64,000 bases of DNA from Brachionus plicatilis. Its lineage: Eukaryota; Rotifera; Eurotatoria; Ploima; Brachionidae. The stretch lies in NCBI GenBank assembly GCA_010279815.1, contig QEOQ01000165.1, positions 611,996 through 675,995 of the forward strand. Reading direction: 5' to 3'. The position numbers were made by a program, and so were the translations under genes. Position 1 is the first letter of the stretch. Each line of letters begins with the position of its first letter. The notes beneath the pieces are model-generated. The model was given only the letters and a program-made list of their open reading frames with translations. It was not told the origin of the DNA and did no database searches. This document shows, piece by piece, positions 40,163-50,240 of this stretch.

Positions 40163-40556
40163 AAGGTATAATGGCAATATGAAGTTAATAATCAATTTTT
40201 GATGCTCAAAATGATCAAATCAAACTTAAACTATTAAATAAATTGCTATTTCTTAAATGAAATAATGCAGAGATGCATTTTTGGATTTAACATAGTGTTA
40301 AATAAAAAATTTATCTCTGCAATATCAAAATGCACATTGCAGAGTGCATACCATCGAAATAATGGTATTTTAACTGGATAATTTTTTGCAAACTTTTGCA
40401 GATTATATCATTAGATTTAACAAAGTATGTTAAAACCGAAAATTTACTCCTGCACTAATTCTATTGAAAACTCAAAATTTATTTTATAGTTTTAGTTTGA
40501 TTTGATAATTTTAAGCATCAAAAACTGATCATAAAATTCAACTTGCCGGTATAGTC
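40163..40556. mobile_element. Inverted-repeat MITE (~394 bp)
   Basis: 40163-40232 is inverted at 40488-40556. GGTATAATGGCAAT faces ATTGCCATTATACC-like GGCAAGTTGAATTTTATGAT, and both arms share TCA.TTTTTGATGCT.AAAAT and ATCAAATCAAACT. The interior has several TGCAGA words. No ORF. Exact ends and target duplication are unclear. Confidence 0.5.
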
Positions 40557-40911
40557 AACTGATTAATATAATTTTCTTATGAATTTTAAAATTAAAATAC
40601 TAATCTTAAATAATTTGCTTGAATCATAAGATAAAATAAAAATTACATAGTATTTTTCATTTTCAAGAAAAAATAAAAATCTCCAAAGAAAACTAATTGG
40701 AAAATTTAATTGATTTAAAATGAACAAAAAGATTAATTTCTATTTATGTCATAAATTTCAAATATAATTTTATTTTCTTATTATTACTTTTTATATTAAG
40801 CAATGAAAAATTACTAGAAAAATAAAAATATCAAAGAAAAAAACTATTGATTGATTAAAGCTGATTGAGATTTGCGTGGACGATCACGAGGTCTCTCTTG
40901 TTGAGAAACAA

Positions 40912-41250
40912 CTAGTACAGAATTCTTATGCTGCGGGATTGTTCTTGTTCTTTTGTTTTTGGATCCTCTACTCGTAGTGAACAAGCATTTCTTTTTCTAG
41001 TGACTCGAACATGTTTAGGGTCAGTTTCCAAGTCTTTTTCAGTAGCTTTTTCAAGTTCAAAAATGTGTTCAAAGTTTTGATGAAATGTTTTAGTATCTTT
41101 TTTTTTGCCTGGACGAGGTCTACATACAAACGACGAGGTCAACCTAGTTGGCCTTTCATTATTCAATTTATAACTAAACAATTCACTAGCTTTATACAAA
41201 TGAGAGCACATAGAATAAGCCAAAAGCCATCTACAGTCGCATGATTACGT
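40912..41250 (-). pseudogene. SWIM zinc-finger fragment (MULE-type)
   Basis: The minus strand around 41243-41180 reads CDCRWLLAYSMCSH, matching the SWIM pattern CxC..CxH, with LYKASELF following. Downstream is a basic/acidic tail (RPRPGKKKDTKTFHQNFEHI and onward), 103 codons open from 41223. SWIM domains close many MULE transposases and FLYWCH-containing proteins. There is no DDE domain beside it. It could be the end of a decayed MULE. Confidence 0.45.
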
Positions 41251-41344
41251 ATAAGTTCATACAAGAAAGCAAATTATCATCAGTTATTTGTGGTTAAAAA
41301 ATTATAAAAAAAAGGAGGAGAGGCAACTCATAAGATCCTCAAAG

Positions 41345-41736
41345 TGTTAGGAGGAAAAATGCCAGAAGAGCCTAACATTTTTAATTTTTGATTGTATTTT
41401 TTGTTTTTATATTTTGTTTGTCATTTATTATTTTTTAAAAGTGGGAAGGTATATTGTAGTTCTCTTAATAACTTCAACACCGACTCCAGTCTACTTAAAT
41501 GTCTATAGTTTCACAGTGCAATACTATGCTCTCATACGCTTAGAAAGTCTTTAGTTTTTAACACTGTGAAAAGCATTAGTTATTCGGATTTGGATTTTGA
41601 ATTATAATTTGTGTTCTTTTCTTTTCACCTTTATTTTGTTATTATTTGTTCAGGCTAGAAGTGGCCTTTAATTAATAAAGTTATTTTTATTTAATTACCT
41701 TTCTTTATCATTTATGCTATAACCGCGAGCCAACAG
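41345..41736 (+). repeat. Possible LTR between two MULE-like fragments
   Basis: The segment runs from TGTTAGGAGG to CGAGCCAACA, with an AATTAATAAAG signal near 41674 and a T-rich middle. It separates the SWIM fragment from the Cys-rich frame at 41751-41975. No matching copy or target duplication was confirmed. Confidence 0.25.
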
Positions 41737-41750
41737 ATCCGGAAGAAACT

Positions 41751-41990
41751 TTATTTTCTAAGGTTAATAGCATATGCATGATTTGCTAGTGTATTCAAGA
41801 ACTTATGAATCTTGTATCTAAATGGGCAAGATTGACCAGGGACAGTGTAGCTTTTGACAGAGGAACAGTTCCTATATCGCACAATCATATTGTGTATAAT
41901 TTCAACGTCACAGTCTCTACAAATATATGCCTGAGGTCCATTTTTGGTGACATTTCGGTGATCATCGTACCTCAAGAATGTCTCGAGATT
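41751..41990 (-). pseudogene. Cys/His-containing fragment of unknown origin
   Basis: The 74-codon frame reads LRYDDHRNVTKNGPQAYICR, then DCDVEIIHNMIVRYRNC and GQSCPFRYKIHKFLNTLANH. Spaced Cys and His residues suggest a small zinc-binding region, perhaps of the MULE whose SWIM end is at 40.9-41.2 kb. No family can be named with confidence. Confidence 0.25.
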
Positions 41991-42100
41991 GGTTTCGTGG
42001 GAAAATACTTTTATTTTATTATTATTATTATTATTATTTATTTATTTCAGCCACATAGGCAAATTAAAAAAAAAATAAAAAAAAAAAATAAAAAAAATAA

Positions 42101-45100
42101 TTAGCAAGTATTATTGACTTTTAGTAAAATATTTACATAATTGTACAAATAGAAATAATCTTCATTAGTGAACATTGCCAATTGAATAGAACGAAAATAA
42201 AATTTTACCGAGTCGATTAAACCTTTGTTGTCAGACTGAAAGATGCTATCAATTAACTCTAGTGAGAACTTTTTACCATAATCAAGACAATATATACTAA
42301 ACTTTCTCTCAAATGTATCCAATTGTTTGCAAAAGGATGTGTCGTTTCTTGGAAAATCTATAAATTTACCATATAGCTCGTTAAATATATTTCTACATAA
42401 TTCGTTGTTATAAATTTGATTTAGAAAGTAGACTTTGTGCTTCAAATAGATTTGACTAACTGATTTAAGTCCTAAGACACCATTGATGGGACTCATTCGA
42501 CAAAACCTGTTGATGCCAATTGTTCTTTTCACGATTACATTTTGTCTGGTGTTAAGCTCGTTTAATTTAGACTCGCTTATAAAAAGATGGTCCATTGAAT
42601 ATCTAAGGATTGATTGACAATACTGCTTGTACAGAAAGCCGATCGTCTCAGGTGCCATGTGTCTTGGTTTACATCCTAGAGGATACAATGAGTAGAGACT
42701 TTTTTCTACTGATGTCATTTTTTCATCAATAAAACTATTTACAAAGTTTTGGTCCCCAATTGGTAGGCCTAAATATATTAAACTTTTGTGTTCAGGAATT
42801 TTTAACTCACCTAGATTAAACTCTATGTCGTTACAATATTTTGTCCATTTCAGGATCGAGGACTTTTTAGCATTGAACTCAATTTTCCATTTTTTTGCAT
42901 AAACTGAAATTACATCTAGTAGGACCTGTACATGTCTAGCTACAGGTGACAAAATAATTAAGTCATCACAGTAAGCAATAATTGAAATATTGATTCCGGC
43001 TAGTTTGGCACCTAAATCAAGTTTTATTGTTTCGGTTATTAACTCGTTCATAAAAAAGTTAAAAAGAAAAGGGGAAAGAATGCCTCCTTGCTTTACTCCT
43101 TCTTCGATTTTAAAAACTCTACTTGTTTGATTGTCCAGTTTTACACATCCCTTTGCTATTCGATAATAGGAATAGAGAATTCTCCATACATCGTCATCAA
43201 TTTCATTGAGAAGTTTAAAAAATAGGCCATTTCTCCAGAGTTTATCAAACGCTTTACTAGCGTCAAGACTAACTAAGAAAAAATTGGTTCGCGTTCTTCG
43301 ATAGAAGTTAATTGCTTCATTAACGACATAGTAAGCACTCTTGCACGACGTCTTCCGTTTATAACCAAATTGATTTTGATGAAGTTTATCTACGAATTTT
43401 AGTTTTGTAAGAATTAGCGATTCGAATATAATGGATAGTATACTCGAGACAGAAATTGGTCTGTAATCAGCAACTGACTCGATTTTACCTTTTTTTGGTA
43501 TCGGAGTTATCAACGAGACATTGAAGTTTTCAGGTATATAACCAATTGAAACCATTGAATTGAAAAACCATGTAAGAACAAACAGTAGATTCCTACAAAT
43601 ACCATAGATCATAAACTCATTTGTTAGATTATCAGTTCCGGGCGACTTTCCGGTTGCAGGACCAGATAGTATATGTTTAAGATCACTAGACTCAAATCTT
43701 TGGTTATAACGATTTGCATTTAGGCTTAAGAACCGTTCTTCAACAGTTCTGTTAGTTCTTTGTTGGTCGGAATTGTCTGGCCGATCATTATGTGAAAAAA
43801 GTTGTTCATAAAAGTCAACAAAATTGTCAATAGAAGTTTTGTTTGAGTCAAAAGCCTGAACCACATTTTTATTGGCTTTCAAATTTGAAATTGTCTTCCA
43901 AAATTTGTTTTTGTCACAATTACGAAGATTCTCGAGATTAATAGTATCCGATCGAGATTGACTATTTAACAGACATCTATGTTTCTTCCTAATAGAACGA
44001 TTTAACTTTTTAAGTTCTTTTTTAGTCATTGAGCAGTTTGGATTAACCTCCAGTTTTGCCAGAAGATCCTTCTTAGCACTCTCAAGAGTACCAAGGTCAA
44101 ACTCAACAGCTTGATTTGACTTAAAGAAACGTTTATGCCTTTTGCGAGGGTTAAAAATCTTGTCACTATCTCTAGCTGATTTCAACAATTTCTTTGGCAG
44201 ATCGCTATGAATCTTGTCAATTAAATTGGCAAAATCAGAGTTTACTCTCGATGAGTCTGTGTCTATATTGGTAATGTCGTCAACAAGGTCCTTTAGATTT
44301 CTTTCAACATTCGATTTGTAATCTTCTTGAAAAAGCAAATTCTTCCAATCAAATTTATAATACGAGGCTTTTTTATTTGTACTACGCGTTGGGCTCCCTA
44401 AATCAAGTTCGCACACTATCGGAAAATGATCACTTGTGTTACCTAATAAGTTAACTATTTCACATGAGCTTTTAATTTTGTTAGAATAACATTTCTTTAT
44501 AAAGAAATGATCAATACACGATTTGTAGTCACCATTTTTGTAGGTGAAGAATGTTGGGTCACGAAAAGTTAGCAAAAGATCAATTAAGTCATTGCGTTCA
44601 ACAAAACTGTTTAGAATAGAGTCAAAGCGATTACCTCTCTTCAGATCACTGTTCCAGTCTCCTAAGAGTAGAACCGGATCAGTTGTAGACTCTAATACAG
44701 CTTCCATAGCCGCTAAATTTGTCTTGTAGTTGACAATTCTGTCAAGAGATCCATCATCGTAAGGAAGCCATGCACCAATTAAGGTCAGAAGATCACCTGA
44801 TTGAATTCTAACTACCAAAGAACTAAAGTTTACTTGACAAAAGTCAAACGACACTATATCAACATCTTTATTAACAATCCAACATTTCCCACCATAAGGT
44901 CTTCCTTTACAATAAGAGTCTTCCATGTCAGATTGAAAAATAACTTTGAAGTTTTTGTAGCGATCCTGTATGAATTTTCGTTCATACGATTTAAGCCAAT
45001 GCTCACAAATAAATAAGATATCAATTTTATTATTTAATAACTTGTCAACTGCAGAAAAATTCGATTTGAAATTTTTGACATTAAAAGAAGCTACTTTCAT
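42101..45100 (-). CDS. LINE ORF2: APE endonuclease-reverse transcriptase
   Basis: The single frame of 999 codons is open throughout. The N-terminal apurinic-type endonuclease has SFNVKNFKSN, ILFICEHWL (catalytic Glu), LLLGDWNSD and TSDHFPIV. The RT domain (~residues 480-770) has PKKGKIESVADYRPISVSSI, FFLVSLDASKAFDKLWRNGL, VKQGGILSPFLFNFFMNEL and the active site AYCDDLII. A C-terminal extension (~230 residues) follows without an obvious RNase H. Endonuclease nicking and target-primed reverse transcription are the family's mechanism. Its ATG overlaps the ORF1 stop (TAATG). All catalytic residues visible here are intact, so activity is possible. Confidence 0.92.
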   Translation of the reverse strand: MKVASFNVKNFKSNFSAVDKLLNNKIDILFICEHWLKSYERKFIQDRYKNFKVIFQSDMEDSYCKGRPYGGKCWIVNKDVDIVSFDFCQVNFSSLVVRIQSGDLLTLIGAWLPYDDGSLDRIVNYKTNLAAMEAVLESTTDPVLLLGDWNSDLKRGNRFDSILNSFVERNDLIDLLLTFRDPTFFTYKNGDYKSCIDHFFIKKCYSNKIKSSCEIVNLLGNTSDHFPIVCELDLGSPTRSTNKKASYYKFDWKNLLFQEDYKSNVERNLKDLVDDITNIDTDSSRVNSDFANLIDKIHSDLPKKLLKSARDSDKIFNPRKRHKRFFKSNQAVEFDLGTLESAKKDLLAKLEVNPNCSMTKKELKKLNRSIRKKHRCLLNSQSRSDTINLENLRNCDKNKFWKTISNLKANKNVVQAFDSNKTSIDNFVDFYEQLFSHNDRPDNSDQQRTNRTVEERFLSLNANRYNQRFESSDLKHILSGPATGKSPGTDNLTNEFMIYGICRNLLFVLTWFFNSMVSIGYIPENFNVSLITPIPKKGKIESVADYRPISVSSILSIIFESLILTKLKFVDKLHQNQFGYKRKTSCKSAYYVVNEAINFYRRTRTNFFLVSLDASKAFDKLWRNGLFFKLLNEIDDDVWRILYSYYRIAKGCVKLDNQTSRVFKIEEGVKQGGILSPFLFNFFMNELITETIKLDLGAKLAGINISIIAYCDDLIILSPVARHVQVLLDVISVYAKKWKIEFNAKKSSILKWTKYCNDIEFNLGELKIPEHKSLIYLGLPIGDQNFVNSFIDEKMTSVEKSLYSLYPLGCKPRHMAPETIGFLYKQYCQSILRYSMDHLFISESKLNELNTRQNVIVKRTIGINRFCRMSPINGVLGLKSVSQIYLKHKVYFLNQIYNNELCRNIFNELYGKFIDFPRNDTSFCKQLDTFERKFSIYCLDYGKKFSLELIDSIFQSDNKGLIDSVKFYFRSIQLAMFTNEDYFYLYNYVNILLKVNNTC

Positions 45101-46479
45101 TAATTTAATTGATTGTTTGTTTCCATATCGGAATTATCAAGAACACTCTCCCCATTATTAGCTATTTTAGCCTGACTACTTTCTTGTGTCTTCAGGTAAT
45201 CTGGTGATAAAGGTCTTTTGGAGAACGTTTGACTACTCAAGACAGTGTTCCCAAATTGATGCGGTGTATTTAGAACAGAACGTCTCCCACACACAATACT
45301 GTTGCCCTCACCTCTTGCATTATCATTTGTTCCTCTTTCCACGCAATTTGACTTTCCGCGCGTATTTTCATTCGTATCTTTTTTATTATCTTGTTTTTCA
45401 GTATTCTTACGCTCTCTTGGAACGAAGAATCTCTTAACCCTAACACCAGTTGGCCAATTGTCTGCATCAATCATCTTATCATTGTACGTACTCTTAACTG
45501 AGACGTGGAAAGAGCGATAATGTTTTTGCTTAGTGGTTAGCTCTTCAATGTCAGAGACCACAGCGAAACGACTAATGTACTTGGTAACACTTTCTACAGT
45601 GGCATCAGTATTCCAAAAACCGCAATAATATTCGAACATTCTGACAGCACCGGTCAGTTCTGATGTTGTAGAGGCACCAACTATACCGATCTTCTTTTTC
45701 TTAAGAGTGAACTTAGTCTGGTCATTTGCCAGCTTGGCAGCCAGATTAGCAAAGTTCACGCCATTATCAGCAGACTTTTTAGGTACTTGGGGGGTGAGAG
45801 AAGGGTCCACTTCACAAGGGCCTTTATCTTTATCACCATTGCTCTTTTCGAGAATCATGCATTCGTTCTCGTCCCTCATGTCATTTAGGTTATTATATAA
45901 ATTAAAGTTTTTGAACTTACCTTGTTCTAAAATCAACTTTTTGAGTTGTTTATTCTCATCTCTCAACAATTTCAGCTCTTGACAAATTTTCACATTATCG
46001 GTTTTAACGATCGCTAGTTCGTTTAAAATACGATCAATTTTTTTTTCCAGTTTGTTACTCGGTTCATAGTTGACAGCAATTGCCTGACTATTCAAGTTAA
46101 GCTGTGTATCGTTCAAGTTTATTTGACCACTCTTAATAGTTTTGAATAGTTCATTGCACTCCGGTTGCAAACATTTTTCCTCCAAGGAGAGACTAAAGTG
46201 CCATATGTCCGCTAATATTAGTTCTATTTTCGATCTGCTCATAACTTTCAAAGCAGGGTTAACCTTGAAAATCTTCATAACATGATTGCCAAGGGTGACT
46301 CGTATCTTTATCAGTTCATTCTTGGAATCTTCTCTTAGATTCTTTGAAATTATATTAACAAACTCGTCTTTACCCATTTGTACTATCTCTTTCGTTGACT
46401 CCAGAAGAGATTCGAGTTTAGTATTCGAGTGAAAGAGGGATACAACCGACATCACTCTATCCATTTTGAGGAAAACCAA
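45100..46479 (-). CDS. LINE ORF1 protein
   Basis: The frame has 459 codons. The N-terminal ~150 residues are helical. A coiled coil follows at ~150-190 (LEKKIDRILNELAIVKTDNV, LLRDENKQLKKLILEQGKF). Around residues 265-355 a small alpha/beta domain (IGIVGASTTSELTGAVRMFE, EELTTKQKHYRSFHVSVKST, WPTGVRVKRFFVPRE) matches the RRM/esterase-adjacent region of invertebrate LINE ORF1 proteins, whose role is RNA binding and chaperoning. The tail is disordered, with Asn/Arg/Gly repeats. The stop TAA shares its final A with the ORF2 ATG. Confidence 0.85.
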   Translation of the reverse strand: MVFLKMDRVMSVVSLFHSNTKLESLLESTKEIVQMGKDEFVNIISKNLREDSKNELIKIRVTLGNHVMKIFKVNPALKVMSRSKIELILADIWHFSLSLEEKCLQPECNELFKTIKSGQINLNDTQLNLNSQAIAVNYEPSNKLEKKIDRILNELAIVKTDNVKICQELKLLRDENKQLKKLILEQGKFKNFNLYNNLNDMRDENECMILEKSNGDKDKGPCEVDPSLTPQVPKKSADNGVNFANLAAKLANDQTKFTLKKKKIGIVGASTTSELTGAVRMFEYYCGFWNTDATVESVTKYISRFAVVSDIEELTTKQKHYRSFHVSVKSTYNDKMIDADNWPTGVRVKRFFVPRERKNTEKQDNKKDTNENTRGKSNCVERGTNDNARGEGNSIVCGRRSVLNTPHQFGNTVLSSQTFSKRPLSPDYLKTQESSQAKIANNGESVLDNSDMETNNQLN

Positions 46480-46500
46480 CTACCACTCGTGGCACTGAAT

Positions 46501-46845
46501 CAGAATCACTCGTGGTTTGTATAAATATTATAATTATAATAAAATATCAAAATTATTAAATTCAGTTTTTTTCAGTTATTAATTGACTTTTTACATTTAT
46601 TTAAATTCTATTTTTTTTATCTTTACTTTACTTCTCCTGAAGGAGGTTAATTATAAATAAATAATTAAATCAGCACAGGTAAAAAAAATAAGCAAGATTA
46701 AATCAGCAAATAACTTTATTTATGATCAGCAACAAAAAAAATTTGTTTTTCAATTTAGCAATATTGTTTTAGCATTTTTTTTACCTATTTCTCACATTTT
46801 AATTAATAATCCAATATTAACGATAATTTTTTTCTGTAAACAGGT
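46501..46845. other. AT-rich spacer
   Basis: No gene or clear repeat is seen between the LINE 5' end and the MULE remnant. Confidence 0.4.
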
Positions 46846-46849
46846 AATT

Positions 46850-47545
46850 TAATGGAATACTTAGTCCAAGTTCTTGTAATTTTCTCCAAAAATAGCCTGT
46901 TTATAATGAAAAAAACAACCATGCAATTTACTTGTAGGAAATACTTGTTTAACAGCATTCTAAAAAGCTAGTTCAAAATCGGACGTGATAGAATTTGGGG
47001 GGTTTTGACAATTATGACTCAATAACTTTTAAAAATTTAAGATAAATTTCTTCATTTTTTCGAGTTAATAGTCTATATACTAGAGGAACACATCTCCCTT
47101 GTATAAGCGTGTGAAGTGAATAAACCTGTTCAAATAATGTAGGTGCTATACTAAAGATTCCATCAGCAAATATACTAGAGTTGATACAACTTTTGAACAG
47201 GCTACTGTTACTTCTTTTAACTTTCGTATTTTTTCCTTTAATTTAAATTTAGTTGGTTTAGATCCATGAGTATGCTCCGCGTCTATGTTTTCTTTAAAAC
47301 TAATTTGATACTCGTTATCAAAAGCTTTCCTCTGAGTAAAGCATTTTGCCTTACAATAATGCTCTATACATCACCAACTAATTTTACTTTCATTTTCACT
47401 ATAAACTCGAAAGAAATATCCGTAATCAACACATAATTTGGGATGGCCTCTTTGTGATGCAGTGACAATTCCAATTTTAATTTGTAAATTATTAACTTGG
47501 TCAATTAAATTATTGACTGCCATTTCTAAAGAAATCAAAAAGATA
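46850..47545 (-). pseudogene. MULE transposase remnant with FLYWCH zinc finger
   Basis: The minus strand reads PKLCVDYGYFFRVYSENES and KISW.CIEHYCKAKCFTQ (47460-47330), a FLYWCH-type finger. An MULE core in shifting frames follows: FADGIFSIAPTLFEQVYSLH with TLIQGRCVPLVYRLLTRKNE, SITSDFELAF.NAVKQVFPT, then SKLHGCFFHYKQAI. The D-F-E-A and GC.FH motifs are typical of MULE transposases. Numerous stops and frameshifts show it is dead. Confidence 0.65.
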
Positions 47546-48138
47546 AAATTATTGCTAAAAAGTTGCTGAAATGAATCAGCTAATTTAATGAAATGCTAAT
47601 TTTTTTGCTAACTTTATTTGTTTGTTAAATTGAATAATTTTCAATTTATTTTGTTAATTTAATTATGCTATATTTTAGTTTGTTAAAATAATACAGTGCC
47701 GTTAATTACCTGTACTTGGAAAATAATTACTTTCTGTTGTGATATGACACTTGGTTTATACGTAATTTCACGTTAAACCAGCGTAAAATTGCTAGTGTAA
47801 ATGTGAAACCAAATATTGTCAAAAAGCTCATATTATTTGTAATTTTTTTGTAAAATTCTAAAATTTAATTTTGGTTAGATTTGAATGAAAAAATAAAATT
47901 TTAGGTATTTACCCTTTTTGGCCCTAATTTTTGGTTTATTTTCGATTTTGAAAAAGTAAAAAATGGTAAACAATGTTATCAATCAAATTCAAAATTAAAG
48001 ACAATTTTAATCGCGTATAATATATAAAAATAACAAAATTTTTATTAGAAAATCAAAAATACTGAAGTTAGGGTTACTTTTAATTATCAAAATTAATAGT
48101 CTCAATATAATCTTAAAACATATTTATTTTTTAAAACT
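47546..48138. other. AT-rich stretch with mariner-TIR-like words
   Basis: ACGTAATTTCACGTTAAACC (~47761) resembles the terminal repeats of the mariner at 30166-31310, but no element ends are found. Nothing else is supported. Confidence 0.3.
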
Positions 48139-49449
48139 TATGAAAACCTAGGGTTAGCCGATTTTTTAGGGGGGGTCAAAAAAAAATTTTTTTGGGCTAG
48201 GGGGTCTGAAGTTTAGCCGACTTAGTAAAAGTTGGTCTTCTTCGAGAGTCAATAAGTAATGAAAGTCAATATAAAATATGTTGTTTCTACACACCGTTTG
48301 ATAGATAAATGATTTTTCTACAATTTGATGTGATTTTTAAATATTTTTTTTTTTTTAATAAAAATTTAGGCTAAAAAAAGGAAATTTTTAGGCAATTTTT
48401 TAGTTTTTTTGGATCTACTTTTTTGTTTACCCCTAAATACCCACTTTTTTATACATATTCTGAAACTAGAGAAAATTCTGAACAACTTGTCGGTCTTAGT
48501 TTTTTTATTTTTTTATTTTAAAGATTTTTAAAATCGTTCAAAAAGAGTCAATTTTCAAATAAAAATTAAATTAATTTTCTTTTGCACCATAATTACAATT
48601 TTGTTAAATTTAAATTTTTTTTAAGTATTAATTTGAATCATATTCTTTATTTATTTAACAAAATTTAGAATTTTATTATCAATTTTTCGAATGCCTCTTT
48701 TATCAGCAATAAATAGGTGCCGTTTATCAAACCTAGGAGTTTACTCAAAAATAAAACCCGATGCCACTAATTCTGAACAAGTTGAATCTCAACAAGATGA
48801 ACTTGAACAAATTAATTTTGAATTTTGAGTCTGATCATTTTGAGCAAACTATGAATGAATCTCAGGTAACTGATGATTCTCAGGTAACTGAGGCATTCGA
48901 AAAAATTGATAATAAAATTCTAAATTTTGTTAAATAAATAAAGAATATGATTCAAATTAATACTTAAAAAAAATTTAAATTTAACAAAATTGTAATTATG
49001 GTGCAAAAGAAAATTAATTTAATTTTTATTTGAAAATTGACTCTTTTTGAACGATTTTAAAAATCTTTAAAATAAAAAAATAAAAAAACTAAGACCGACA
49101 AGTTGTTCAGAATTTTCTCTAGTTTCAGAATATGTATAAAAAAGTGGGTATTTAGGGGTAAACAAAAAAGTAGATCCAAAAAAACTAAAAAATTGCCTAA
49201 AAATTTCCTTTTTTTAGCCTAAATTTTTATTAAAAAAAAAAAAATATTTAAAAATCACATCAAATTGTAGAAAAATCATTTATCTATCAAACGGTGTGTA
49301 GAAACAACATATTTTATATTGACTTTCATTACTTATTGACTCTCGAAGAAGACCAACTTTTACTAAGTCGGCTAAACTTCAGACCCCCTAGCCCAAAAAA
49401 ATTTTTTTTTGACCCCCCCTAAAAAATCGGCTAACCCTAGGTTTTCATA
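48139..49449. mobile_element. 1.3-kb near-perfect palindrome (long-TIR element)
   Basis: The arms 48139-48697 and 48889-49449 are inverted copies over ~560 bp with hardly any differences. Shared words include TGAAAACCTAGGGTTAGCCG, CCGACTTAGTAAAAGTTGGT, TACACACCGTTTGATAGATA and CAACTTGTCGGTCTTAGTTT. The outer ends are TGAAAACC..GGTTTTCA with TA on both sides. The ~191-bp centre encodes a small plus-strand ORF beginning at 48691 (MPLLSAINRCRLSNLGVYSK). After a frame shift, it gives NESQVTDDSQVTEAFEKIDN with a stop in the right arm. It is probably an internally deleted DNA transposon whose protein ends remain, and the transcript would fold into a very long hairpin. Confidence 0.85.
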
Positions 49450-49779
49450 TATGGAGAATCTAAAAATGAGGTCCATTTCAGTCGATTAAGATAGTGTAGA
49501 AGTTTTGCATTGCGCGAACTTTATTCCTAGCAAGAAAACTAGAGGAATAAACAAAGTAAAGATTTTTAATTTTGTCTTAATTTTAAATTAAAAATTTGGT
49601 GAACATTTTTTACTTTATGTGAACTACTTTGGTCACAAAATTCGTGAAAAGAAATTTGGTGAACATATAGTTCACATTTTAAGCAAGATACTCTTGGTCA
49701 CACTTTTTGGTGAACTTCTGCTCACATTTTGAGCAAGACCCCTTTAATCTTATTATGTGTTTACTCGTCACCAGGATGA

Positions 49780-50240
49780 TAACTGTCATTTTTGGCAAAG
49801 AAATGGTGGCTTTGGAATTTAGAATCGTCTTCAAAATTATAGAAAAATGCTGCTGATGAATTTGTTAAGAAGTTGGTTATAGATATCGGGATTCCAAGAA
49901 CAATAATAAAAAATGTGAGACGAATCAAATGTAAAATTGTGGGTTCAACACACATTTTAATCCCAAATAAGACAAATCTTGTACTGGCAGTTGTAGAGCT
50001 GGAAACAAAAGAATCGAAAATGGAACTAGTTCGAAAATCAAGGCGTTTTCGCCAGATTGCTGTATAAAAGGACGTCTATGTTAACGAAGATTTGAAACCA
50101 AGCGAGGGAGTAGCGGATGGAAAATTCCGACAAGAAATTGACAACAAAAACAGAATGAATTCACAGAATCAACAACAATTAATGGGAGAACTTTCAAATT
50201 TTAGACATCCCAAAAAAAAAAAAGAAAGGATTCAGGGAAT
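49780..50240 (+). pseudogene. LINE ORF1-like fragment
   Basis: 49873-50067 reads VIDIGIPRTIIKNVRRIKCK, then ILIPNKTNLVLAVVELETKE and SKMELVRKSRRFRQIAV. After a stop come KDVYVNEDLKPSEGVADGKF and RQE..NKNRMN. The I..VRRI, short beta strand, VL.....R and VYVNEDL.PSE order is typical of the RRM-like ORF1 of L2/CR1-type LINEs. It is not followed by ORF2. Confidence 0.5.

Larger units (their letters stand above)
42010..46500 (-). mobile_element. Apparently full-length two-ORF LINE
   Basis: The element reads minus-strand: 5' leader from ~46500, ORF1 (46479-45100), ORF2 (45100-42101), and a short 3' UTR with GCCTATGTGGCTG. It ends in AAATAAATAATAATAATAAT-type microsatellite at 42060-42015. ORF1 and ORF2 are each open without a stop. 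A two-ORF layout with an APE endonuclease and a simple-repeat tail places it in the jockey/CR1/L2 group. No clear target duplication was found. Confidence 0.85.

Noticed and set aside
42030..42100. Microsatellite as a separate feature
   Set aside because: The (ATT)n and A-rich stretch is the 3' tail of the minus-strand LINE rather than an independent locus.
44544..45982. Several 60-90-codon plus-strand frames over the LINE
   Set aside because: They are antisense shadows of intact ORF1 and ORF2 with no features of their own.
48139..49449. Assembly artefact as explanation of the palindrome
   Set aside because: Not excluded, but the TA flanks, TG..CA-like ends and unique centre with ORF ends fit a mobile element better. 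Long reads would decide.
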